Source of the DNA: Chloroflexota bacterium
Lineage (GTDB): Bacteria > Chloroflexota > Anaerolineae > Ardenticatenales > Ardenticatenaceae
DNA length: 5,331 nt
NCBI GenBank assembly: GCA_003520455.1
Contig: DOUV01000824.1
Coordinates: 1-5,331 of the forward strand
Direction: 5' to 3'
Shown: in pieces, positions 1 to 5,074 of the stretch
How positions within the stretch are numbered: the first letter of the stretch is position 1
Layout: every line of letters begins with the position of its first letter
Translations under genes and position numbers: made by a program
The notes under the pieces: generated by a model
Database searches by the model: none
Seen by the model: only the letters and a program-made list of their open reading frames with translations
What the model was told of the DNA's origin: nothing

Positions 1-1
1 T

Positions 2-178
2 CAAACCGTCGTTGCAGTACTAGGGGGCCTGATGAAATTCGTGGCTTTCAGGACTGACCAGGCAATTGCTTTGAACGTCAGCGCCTCGGACGATGACTTC
101 ACGTCACTCAGCGGCAAACAACAGCCGGGCCGTGGGGAGGTGGGGGAAATCGTGCAGGGGCATGTCCAACAAGTGTAG
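2..178 (+). CDS. C-terminal end of an unrecognised protein, cut by the left window edge
   Basis: Frame 2 is open from the window edge to a TAG at 176-178 and gives 58 residues. They read like a folded-protein tail: a hydrophobic start (TVVAVLGGLMKFVAF), then an acidic and polar stretch (NVSASDDDFTSLSGK), and an end in GRGEVGEIVQGHVQQV. By hand count, third codon positions are about two-thirds G/C, which fits coding DNA of this composition. I do not recognise the family, and no catalytic motif is visible in this fragment. It lies on the same strand as the downstream transporter, 158 bp away, but that gene has its own promoter, so cotranscription is not needed. An 88-codon frame on the opposite strand covers the same DNA. 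It is rich in Cys, Pro and Ser and looks like a shadow. The real start lies to the left, and the function is unknown. Confidence 0.45.
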   Translation, partial: QTVVAVLGGLMKFVAFRTDQAIALNVSASDDDFTSLSGKQQPGRGEVGEIVQGHVQQV

Positions 179-274
179 AGCGCAAAAAAGTGAGCAGCAT
201 GTGTGCGCATGGCCTGATCTGCCCTGCATTTGTGCGGCGGTCCAAAACTCGCCCACGAATCTGCCAATGGAGGA

Positions 275-304
275 TTGACGGTACAAGGCTGGCCGCGATA
301 TTAT
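275..304 (+). promoter_or_regulatory. Sigma-70-type promoter of the MFS transporter gene
   Basis: A -35 box TTGACG (275-280, 5 of 6 consensus bases) and a -10 box TATTAT (299-304, 5 of 6) are separated by 18 bp. The predicted transcript start near 311 gives a leader of about 25 nt ending in the Shine-Dalgarno site for the ATG at 337. This fit also argues against the longer in-frame start at 190, which lies upstream of the promoter. Confidence 0.6.
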
Positions 305-326
305 CAAGCGCAGCTTTGCATGCCAC

Positions 327-331
327 AGGAG
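327..331 (+). promoter_or_regulatory. Shine-Dalgarno site deciding the MFS transporter start
   Basis: AGGAG lies 5 nt before the ATG at 337. No comparable site precedes the in-frame upstream ATGs at 190 and 199, so 337 is taken as the start. Confidence 0.7.
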
Positions 332-336
332 CCGCC

Positions 337-1656
337 ATGATTGCGACTGCTACAGCCTCGAGCCACCGCCCCCAGCTTTCTTCGTTTCGCCAGTTTCTGC
401 TCGCCTTCTTTTGGTTCGCTTTCAGCGTTCACTGGACAGCGATCCTTATCGTGACGCTTCCGGCGCAGGCCCTGTTGATCGGGGGTGACGAGGTCAAAGG
501 CCGAGTCCTCGGGATTGTGCTGCTGGCGGGGGCGTTCATCTCGATGGTCGTCGCGCCCATCATCGGCGCGCTCAGCGACCGGGTGAGACTGCCCCTCGGC
601 CGGCGCCGGCCATGGATGATCGGAGGGACGCTGCTCAACGTGGTCGGCCTGTTGGGCATGGCCTACATTCCACGCCAGGGGGACATGAGCACTCTGATCC
701 CGTTTATTCTCGCCTTCATGGTTGTGGAGTTTGCCAACAATGTCGCCTCGGCCCCATACGCTGCGCTCATCCCCGATGTGGTGGCGCCGGAGCAGCGTGG
801 CGCCGCGAGCGGGTGGATGGGGTTGATGACGATGGTGGGGAATGCACTGGGGGCGGTGCTGGGCCTGCTGATCACTGTCGTCGGGGGCATCACCGGCATC
901 TACTGGATCATCATTGCCGTGATGCTCGTGGGCGTGGCCGTCACGGCGGTCGGGGTGAGCGAGCCGCCTGCACCTGCGGTCGCTCCGTTCACCTGGCGCG
1001 GCTTTCTCAGGGGCCTCTGGCTCGATCCGCGCCAGTATCCCGACTTTGCCTGGGTGTTCCTCACGCGCCTGCTGATCTTCATGGGTGTCTACACTGTGCA
1101 GGAGTTTCTGCAGTTCTACATGAAGGACGTGATTGGGGCGCCCTTCATCCTATTCGGCGCGCGAGTGGCGACATTGCCGGAGGAGGCCGTGAGTTTCTTC
1201 CTGCTCACCCTCCTGCTTGGAGCGCTTGTCTCCAGTCTCACAGCGGGCACTTTGTCAGACCGGCTCGGGCGCAAACGGCCGGTGTACGCGTCCAGCGCGC
1301 TGATGGGGGGTGTCGCCGCAATCTTCGTTTTCTACGGCAACTTCGAGCTCGCCGTGCTGCTGGGCGTCATCTTTGGGCTCGGCTATGGGGCCTACACGGC
1401 GGTGGATTGGGCTTTGGCGACTGACGTGCTGCCCTCTATGGATGACTATGCTAAGGATATGGGCATCTGGCACATCGCCAGCGTGTTGCCTCAGGTCGTC
1501 GCGACGCCAGTCGCCGGCTTCCTCCTCGACCGCTTCCAGCTCATCGGGCGCAGCAATGGGCAGTCCAATCTTGGGTACCAGGTCATCTTTGGCGTGGCGG
1601 TGCTTTACTTTATGCTTGGAACAGTGTTCGTGAAGAATATTCGCGGCGTGCGGTGA
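337..1656 (+). CDS. MFS transporter, GPH/SLC45-like (probable sugar or related solute transporter)
   Basis: A 439-residue integral membrane protein of the major facilitator superfamily, expected to move a small solute across the cytoplasmic membrane by proton or cation coupling. About 12 hydrophobic segments can be picked out, roughly at residues 18-45, 56-80, 94-112, 117-138, 161-181, 186-207, 236-261, 284-303, 316-333, 337-357, 375-398 and 412-432. Motif A occurs in both halves, as is typical: GALSDRVRLPLGRRRPW (77-93) after helix 2 and GTLSDRLGRKRPV (304-316) after helix 8. The GRRRPW form of the first copy, and EFANNVASAPYAALIPD (131-147) in helices 4-5, recall the glycoside/sucrose (GPH/SLC45) branch. 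The central loop (about 208-235) is short. Length is normal and no frameshift is seen. The substrate cannot be read from the sequence, and neither neighbour suggests one. It converges with kbl across a 108-bp gap. Confidence 0.9.
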   Translation: MIATATASSHRPQLSSFRQFLLAFFWFAFSVHWTAILIVTLPAQALLIGGDEVKGRVLGIVLLAGAFISMVVAPIIGALSDRVRLPLGRRRPWMIGGTLLNVVGLLGMAYIPRQGDMSTLIPFILAFMVVEFANNVASAPYAALIPDVVAPEQRGAASGWMGLMTMVGNALGAVLGLLITVVGGITGIYWIIIAVMLVGVAVTAVGVSEPPAPAVAPFTWRGFLRGLWLDPRQYPDFAWVFLTRLLIFMGVYTVQEFLQFYMKDVIGAPFILFGARVATLPEEAVSFFLLTLLLGALVSSLTAGTLSDRLGRKRPVYASSALMGGVAAIFVFYGNFELAVLLGVIFGLGYGAYTAVDWALATDVLPSMDDYAKDMGIWHIASVLPQVVATPVAGFLLDRFQLIGRSNGQSNLGYQVIFGVAVLYFMLGTVFVKNIRGVR

Positions 1657-1698
1657 GGAGGTGGGAAAGCGAGGAGGGCACCACGGGCGAGAGACTGA

Positions 1699-1724
1699 GT
1701 CCGGTGTATTCGCCTCGTCCGGAC
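1699..1724. terminator. Weak hairpin between convergent genes, possible bidirectional terminator
   Basis: GTCCGG (1699-1704) is complementary to CCGGAC (1719-1724) across a 14-nt loop, in the 108-bp gap between the ends of the transporter gene and kbl. A second pairing of GCGAG (1687-1691) with CTCGC (1732-1736) could enclose it. There is no T tract on either strand, so this is not a canonical intrinsic terminator. It is reported because of its position between two converging stop codons. Confidence 0.2.
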
Positions 1725-1764
1725 CCAATCCCTCGCACTTTCTGGCGAAGAGGGGTCACCGCCC

Positions 1765-2955
1765 TCAGCCGGTGACGCCGAGCTCGCGGCCGACGCGGTC
1801 GAAGACGTCGAGCGCGAAATCGAGATCGTCGCGACTGTGAGCGGCGCTGGGCATGACCCGGATGCGCGCGGTGCCCCGCGGTACAGTCGGGTAGCCGATA
1901 GCGGTGGCGAAGATGCCCTCCTCGAAGAGCCGCCGGCTAAAGCGCTGGGCCAGCAGGGCCTCGCCCAGCATAACCGGTGTAATCGGCGTCTGGCTGTGGC
2001 CGATATCGTAGCCCAGATCTTGCATACCCTCCTTGAAATAGGTGGTATTCGCCCAGAGGCGATCGACGAGCTCAGTGCTCTCCTCCAATAGTTCCACAGC
2101 GGCGATGCAGGCGGCGGTATCGGGCACGGTCATGGCGCTGGAGAAGAGGAAGGGCCGGCCGCGCTGGCGGAGGTAATCGGTCAGGGTGCTCCGCCCGGCC
2201 ACCACGCCACCGACCACCCCGAAGGCTTTCGAGAGGGTTCCAACCTCGATATCCACCTGCCCGTGCAGTCCGAAGTGGTCTACGATCCCGCGCCCGCCTC
2301 TGCCAAGGACGCCCTCGCCGTGGGCATCGTCGACCATTACCATGCAGCCATAGCGCCGGGCGACCTCGACCAACTCGTCGAGGGGAGCGATGTCGCCGTC
2401 CATACTGAAAACGCCGTCGCTCACGATCAGCGCTCGCCGGTAGCCCCCGATGTTCTCGGCAACGATCTCGTCGAGCGCCTCGGCGTCGGTGTGGGGGTAA
2501 GCCATGATCGTCGCCCGCGAGAGACGGCAGCCATCAATAATGCTGGCGTGGTTGAGTTGGTCTGAGAAGATGATGTCTTCCTTGTTGACAATTGCCGGGA
2601 TGACAGCGAGGTTGGCGTTGAAACCACTCTGGAAGGTCAGGGTCGCTTCGGCCCCCTTGAAGGCGGCGAGTTTCTCCTCAAGCCGGCGGTGCAAGGTCAT
2701 CGTCCCGGAGATGGTGCGGACGGCGCCGGGTCCCACGCCGTAGTGATCGACGGCGTGTTTCGCTGCTTCGACCAGGCGCGGATGATTGGCGAGACCGAGG
2801 TAGTTGTTCGAACCAAAATTGAGCACGCGTTGGCCATCGACCTCCAGCCACGCGCCCTGGGGGGATTCCAACGTGCGGATCGTTGTGTAGAGCCCGGCCG
2901 CTTTCAACTCGGCCAGCTCCGGCTCAATCCAGGCGAGCGGATCGGCAGTGCTCAT
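1765..2955 (-). CDS. kbl: Glycine C-acetyltransferase (2-amino-3-ketobutyrate CoA ligase)
   Basis: A cytoplasmic PLP enzyme of the alpha-oxoamine synthase family. It cleaves 2-amino-3-ketobutyrate with CoA to glycine and acetyl-CoA, the step after threonine dehydrogenase. The 396 residues match the family's usual length of about 395. Visible landmarks are [14 protein letters not shown] (47-60), [11 protein letters not shown] (83-93), [12 protein letters not shown] (131-142) with His136 expected to stack on [16 protein letters not shown] (180-192), VDDAH (208-212) with Asp209 and His212, TLSKAFG (240-246) with Lys243 as the Schiff-base lysine, and ARIR (363-366) with the substrate-binding Arg366. 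It resembles B. subtilis Kbl more than E. coli Kbl. The start at 2955 is chosen because AAGGGAGG lies 4 nt upstream. An in-frame GTG at 3015 would place that site inside the gene. BioF (8-amino-7-oxononanoate synthase) is a close relative, and some family members do both reactions. No tdh gene is in the window. Confidence 0.9.
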   Translation of the reverse strand: MSTADPLAWIEPELAELKAAGLYTTIRTLESPQGAWLEVDGQRVLNFGSNNYLGLANHPRLVEAAKHAVDHYGVGPGAVRTISGTMTLHRRLEEKLAAFKGAEATLTFQSGFNANLAVIPAIVNKEDIIFSDQLNHASIIDGCRLSRATIMAYPHTDAEALDEIVAENIGGYRRALIVSDGVFSMDGDIAPLDELVEVARRYGCMVMVDDAHGEGVLGRGGRGIVDHFGLHGQVDIEVGTLSKAFGVVGGVVAGRSTLTDYLRQRGRPFLFSSAMTVPDTAACIAAVELLEESTELVDRLWANTTYFKEGMQDLGYDIGHSQTPITPVMLGEALLAQRFSRRLFEEGIFATAIGYPTVPRGTARIRVMPSAAHSRDDLDFALDVFDRVGRELGVTG

Positions 2956-2959
2956 TGTG

Positions 2960-2967
2960 CCTCCCTT
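2960..2967 (-). promoter_or_regulatory. Shine-Dalgarno site deciding the kbl start
   Basis: On the minus strand AAGGGAGG ends 4 nt before the ATG at 2955-2953. It overlaps by one base a TGA (2969-2967) that ends a 50-codon frame running through the leader. The upstream segment CCTCAA (2989-2984 on the minus strand) can pair with TTGAaGG (2970-2964, one bulged A), which would cover only the first part of the site. Confidence 0.75.
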
Positions 2968-3079
2968 CAAAATCCGATTGTACTTGAGGAGCAGGTACCT
3001 TCCAGGTAGCACCAAACAGTTTTGCCGCGAGATTGCCCATGCTTTGCATCGTATCGAAGCGGTGTTCGAACGTCAGCAT

Positions 3080-3109
3080 TTAGGTGCAACTTCCATTGGA
3101 AGTTGTCAT
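3080..3109 (-). CDS. Candidate 9-codon leader peptide MTTSNGSCT upstream of kbl
   Basis: On the minus strand an ATG at 3109-3107 opens a frame of nine codons reading Met-Thr-Thr-Ser-Asn-Gly-Ser-Cys-Thr, then TAA at 3082-3080. GGAGG (3117-3113) precedes it by 3 nt, slightly closer than ideal but similar to the 4-nt spacing at kbl. It lies inside the predicted kbl leader, about 25 nt after the predicted transcript start. Three of its nine residues are threonine, and the others include Ser, Gly and Cys, which are metabolic relatives of the kbl pathway. The reading frame coincides with the palindrome at 3087-3105, so a translating ribosome would open any RNA hairpin there. No terminator with a U tract follows before kbl, which weakens a classical attenuation model. 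ORFs this short arise easily by chance. Confidence 0.3.
   Translation of the reverse strand: MTTSNGSCT
3087..3105. repeat. Perfect 19-bp palindrome, operator-like or leader hairpin
   Basis: CAACTTCCATTGGAAGTTG has two perfect 9-base arms around a single central base. It sits about 30-50 bp downstream of the predicted kbl transcript start. As DNA it has the size and symmetry of a site for a dimeric repressor. As RNA it could form an 8-bp stem with a 3-nt loop. It does not match the parS consensus. Confidence 0.55.
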
Positions 3110-3141
3110 TCTCCTCCATCGTTGTTGTGGTAACTATGGCG

Positions 3142-3170
3142 AGTATAGCACCCGTAGTGAGGGCAAGCAA
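3142..3170 (-). promoter_or_regulatory. Predicted kbl promoter
   Basis: Read on the minus strand, a -10 box TATACT (3147-3142, 5 of 6 consensus bases) follows TTGCTT (3170-3165, 3 of 6, with the important TTG present) at an ideal 17-bp spacing. Transcription would begin near 3135 and leave a leader of about 180 nt before kbl, long enough for post-initiation control. One copy of the 12-bp direct repeat touches the -35 box. Confidence 0.5.
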
Positions 3171-3180
3171 AAGGGCGAGC
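3169..3180 (+). repeat. 12-bp direct repeat, copy 1
   Basis: AAAAGGGCGAGC occurs here and again, identically, at 3216-3227, a centre-to-centre distance of 47 bp. This copy overlaps the last two bases of the -35 box of the predicted kbl promoter. Confidence 0.6.
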
Positions 3181-3215
3181 CGTGACGAGCCAGATCTCGG
3201 CGGATTTTCCTATCG

Positions 3216-3227
3216 AAAAGGGCGAGC
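3216..3227 (+). repeat. 12-bp direct repeat, copy 2
   Basis: An identical second copy of AAAAGGGCGAGC. It ends 8 bp before the proposed -35 box of the PfkB-kinase promoter. It also lies inside the larger inverted repeat formed by GATCTC (3193-3198) and GAGATC (3229-3234). Confidence 0.6.
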
Positions 3228-3235
3228 GGAGATCC

Positions 3236-3264
3236 TTCCCGTGGACCGGCATCTGTGCTAGAAT
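3236..3264 (+). promoter_or_regulatory. Predicted extended -10 promoter of the PfkB-family kinase gene
   Basis: TAGAAT (3259-3264, 5 of 6 consensus bases) is preceded by TGC (3256-3258), which makes an extended -10 element. A poor -35 (TTCCCG, 3236-3241) sits 17 bp upstream. Transcription would begin near the A at 3271, giving a leader of about 22 nt with AGGAG before the TTG at 3293. The longer in-frame start at 3182 would place this promoter inside the gene. Confidence 0.5.
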
Positions 3265-3281
3265 GCGCCCAACTTTCCCAC

Positions 3282-3286
3282 AGGAG
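3282..3286 (+). promoter_or_regulatory. Shine-Dalgarno site supporting a TTG start for the kinase
   Basis: AGGAG lies 6 nt before TTG at 3293-3295. The conserved PfkB fold begins immediately after (residue 4 onward). The residues encoded between the GTG at 3182 and here look like non-coding promoter DNA. Confidence 0.7.
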
Positions 3287-3292
3287 CTTCAC

Positions 3293-4123
3293 TTGACGCC
3301 AGACTACCTTCTCATCGGCAATGTGACCCAAGACATTACCCCGAGCGGGTTGGTCATGGGCGGTACTGCGACCTATTCGGCGATCACGGCCCATCGGCTT
3401 GGATGGCGTGTTGGCGTGGTGACTCACGTCGGGCCTGACCTCGATGTGGCCGCTAAGCTTCCCGGGATGAGCGTGCATGCCGTACCGAGCACCTGTACCA
3501 CGACATACGAGAACGTCTATCACGGGACCGCCCGCACGCAGTGGGTTCGGGCGGTTGCTGATCCACTGACATTGAACGATGTGCCGCCGGACTGGCGGCA
3601 GGCTCGGATTGTGCACCTCGGGCCACTGACGCAAGAGTTCGAGCCGGAATTGGCACGAGCCTTCCCACATGCCCTGGTTGGTGCCACGCCACAGGGTTGG
3701 CTGCGCGCGTGGGATGCCCATGGCCAGGTCAGCTACAAGCCGCTCGCGCGTCCAGGTGAGCGGCTCCGTGGTATCCACGCGCTGGTCTTTAGCCCGGAAG
3801 ATGTGGCCTACGATAGTGCTGCTATGCTGGAGCTCGTCCAGGCCGTGCCACTCGCAGTGATCACCCAGGCCCACGAGGGTGCTGTGGTCTATGCCCCGGA
3901 TCGTCCGCGCTCGCTACCAGCTCGGCCGGCCTGGGTGGTGGATCCCACCGGTGCCGGGGACGTCTTTGCAGCGGCTTTCTTCATCCGACTTGCCGAGACG
4001 AATGATCCCTTGGAGGCGGCGGCTTTTGCCAATGTTGTTGCTTCGTTTTCGATTGAAGGTCTGGGTGCCACGGCGATTCCCGGGCGCGAGCAGGTCGAGA
4101 GTTGGCTGCGGAGGGAGCGGTAA
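3293..4123 (+). CDS. PfkB-family (ribokinase-like) carbohydrate or nucleoside kinase, substrate unknown
   Basis: A 276-residue cytoplasmic kinase of the ribokinase/PfkB family, which transfers the ATP gamma-phosphate to a hydroxymethyl group of a sugar, nucleoside or similar alcohol. The N-terminal strand DYLLIGNVTQD (4-14) is followed by the glycine pair of the first family signature in MGGTATYSA (22-30). The second signature, VDPTGAGDVFAAAFF (216-230), holds the anion-hole glycines and the expected catalytic base Asp223. It is shorter than ribokinase (about 310 residues). The region that usually forms the substrate lid (about 60-95) is brief, so the substrate cannot be assigned. Adenosine kinase, fructokinase and inositol-type kinases are all possible in principle. 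The TTG start is supported by AGGAG at 6-nt spacing and by a promoter just upstream. parA follows on the same strand after 133 bp with no clear promoter or terminator between, so cotranscription with parAB is possible. Confidence 0.85.
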   Translation: MTPDYLLIGNVTQDITPSGLVMGGTATYSAITAHRLGWRVGVVTHVGPDLDVAAKLPGMSVHAVPSTCTTTYENVYHGTARTQWVRAVADPLTLNDVPPDWRQARIVHLGPLTQEFEPELARAFPHALVGATPQGWLRAWDAHGQVSYKPLARPGERLRGIHALVFSPEDVAYDSAAMLELVQAVPLAVITQAHEGAVVYAPDRPRSLPARPAWVVDPTGAGDVFAAAFFIRLAETNDPLEAAAFANVVASFSIEGLGATAIPGREQVESWLRRER

Positions 4124-4256
4124 GGCGCCTGTCGTCTTTCGCCACCACAGCCGGGAAACCAGAACGAGGGCCGATGAACGATGCTTAATCAACCCTACCC
4201 TCTGATTTCATCACTCTGCGCTCGTCATCCATCGTTTTGCTGAAAGCCGACCGCTC
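4124..4256 (+). other. Gap between the kinase gene and parA, no clear signal
   Basis: These 133 bp hold no gene. The best -10-like hexamer is CTTAAT (4184-4189, 4 of 6), with no acceptable -35 at the right distance. The only hairpin after the kinase stop is a 4-bp pairing of GGCG (4124-4127) with CGCC (4140-4143), with no following T tract. Readthrough from the kinase promoter into parAB therefore remains plausible. No parS-like palindrome is present. Confidence 0.5.
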
Positions 4257-5063
4257 ATGGCCACTCCCTCTCGGGCTGAGATCATTGCACTGGCCAATCA
4301 AAAGGGTGGCGTCGGCAAGACGACAACGGCGGTCAATCTTGGAGCTGCCCTTGCTGCTGCCGGGTGCCGCGTTTTGCTGCTTGACCTCGACCCCCAAGCC
4401 AACGCGACCAGCCACCTGGGATACGATAAGCGCAGTTTGAATCGCTCGATCTATGAGGCCCTCATCAATCGCGTCAGTCTCGATCAAGTGATCTTCATTA
4501 CCAACCGCCTGCGACTGGATTTGGTGCCAGCCGCGCCCGAGCTGGCCGGTGCTGAGATCGAGATGGTCGGGATGCTGGCACGCGAGCACCTGCTGCGCCG
4601 GGCACTCGACAGCGTCCGCGATCACTACGATTACATCTTGCTTGATCCACCCCCGAGTCTTGGGTTATTGACCGTCAACGCGCTCACCGCCGCCGATTTT
4701 GTTATCATCCCGGTTCAGACTGAGTACCTGGCGCTTGAGGGGTTGTCCCAATTGGTCAGCACGATTGAACTCGTCCGCGATCAGCTCAATCCGGAGTTGC
4801 GCGTCGGCGGCCTGTTGCTGACAATGTACGATGCTCGCACCAACCTGGCCGCCGAGGTCGCGGCTGAGGTGCGGCGCCACTTTCCTGGTTTGGTGTTCGA
4901 TAACGTGATTCCGCGCAACATTCGTCTGAGCGAGGCTCCCAGCTACGGCGAGACCATCTACGAGTACGATCCACGCTCAGCCGGGGCGATAGCCTATGCT
5001 CATGTGGCTGAAGAGTTGATCCGGCGGACAAGAATTCGAGGCGCCGGTTCCGGAAGCGGGTAG
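4257..5063 (+). CDS. parA: Chromosome-partitioning ATPase ParA (Soj)
   Basis: A 268-residue ParA/Soj ATPase of the MinD/ParA deviant-Walker group. ATP-bound dimers coat nucleoid DNA, and ParB stimulates hydrolysis, which segregates origins. The deviant Walker A motif KGGVGKTT (16-23) includes signature Lys16 and P-loop Lys21. Walker A' is LLDLDPQANAT (41-51), Walker B is YILLDPPPSLG (126-136), and the typical C-terminal block IPRNIRLSEAPSYG (218-231) is present. There is no long N-terminal DNA-binding domain, so this is the short chromosomal (Soj) type rather than the long plasmid P1 type. The start at 4257 fits the family N-terminus, although the ribosome binding site is weak (only GAAAG at 4242-4246). 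The tail RRTRIRGAGSGSG is slightly basic and Gly-rich. parB begins 11 bp after the stop. The gidA/gidB genes often seen near parAB are not in this window. Confidence 0.95.
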   Translation: MATPSRAEIIALANQKGGVGKTTTAVNLGAALAAAGCRVLLLDLDPQANATSHLGYDKRSLNRSIYEALINRVSLDQVIFITNRLRLDLVPAAPELAGAEIEMVGMLAREHLLRRALDSVRDHYDYILLDPPPSLGLLTVNALTAADFVIIPVQTEYLALEGLSQLVSTIELVRDQLNPELRVGGLLLTMYDARTNLAAEVAAEVRRHFPGLVFDNVIPRNIRLSEAPSYGETIYEYDPRSAGAIAYAHVAEELIRRTRIRGAGSGSG

Positions 5064-5074
5064 AGGAGTAGACG

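Larger units (their letters stand above)
2956..3292. other. Divergent regulatory region between kbl and the PfkB-family kinase gene
   Basis: These 337 bp separate two genes transcribed away from each other and hold no convincing full-length gene. In order they contain the kbl ribosome binding site, a small inverted repeat TACCT-TCC-AGGTA (2996-3008), a perfect 19-bp palindrome (3087-3105) lying within a 9-codon ORF on the minus strand, a predicted kbl promoter (3142-3170), two copies of a 12-bp direct repeat (3169-3180 and 3216-3227), a nested inverted repeat (3193-3234), and the kinase promoter (3236-3264) with its ribosome binding site. Frames crossing it on both strands have low protein likeness and run through the predicted promoters. 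Confidence 0.6.

Noticed and set aside
190..336. Longer N-terminus for the MFS transporter starting at 190
   Set aside because: The extra 49 residues are not transporter-like, no ribosome binding site precedes 190, and a good promoter (275-304) and AGGAG (327-331) lie within the extension and point to 337.
612..1424. Long +-strand open frame of 270 codons inside the transporter gene
   Set aside because: It is a GC-rich shadow of the transporter in another frame, with Arg/Gly/His-rich composition and no recognisable motif.
1255..1728. 157-codon minus-strand frame at the end of the transporter gene
   Set aside because: It is antisense to the last third of a convincing transporter gene, has no Shine-Dalgarno-supported start and shows no domain.
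2956..3015. kbl starting at the GTG at 3015
   Set aside because: The strong AAGGGAGG site lies between it and the ATG at 2955, and the family length of about 396 residues fits the shorter form.
3087..3105. Palindrome as a parS centromere for the nearby parAB
   Set aside because: It does not match the conserved parS sequence (TGTTNCACGTGAAACA type), since it lacks the central CACGTG. I found no other parS-like site in the window.
3118..3170. Minus-strand TTG-started frame with TT and TTTT threonine runs, resembling thrL
   Set aside because: The threonine runs lie at or before the predicted transcript start, the frame includes the -10 box, and there is no ribosome binding site before the TTG. 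It would need an additional upstream promoter.
3182..3292. Longer N-terminus for the PfkB kinase starting with GTG at 3182
   Set aside because: It would place the extended -10 promoter and the Shine-Dalgarno site inside the gene, and the family fold begins right after the TTG at 3293.
3134..3874. 246-codon minus-strand frame opposite the PfkB kinase
   Set aside because: It lies entirely antisense to a clear kinase gene and runs across the divergent promoters. Its composition is rich in Arg, His, Trp and Pro, with no family motif.
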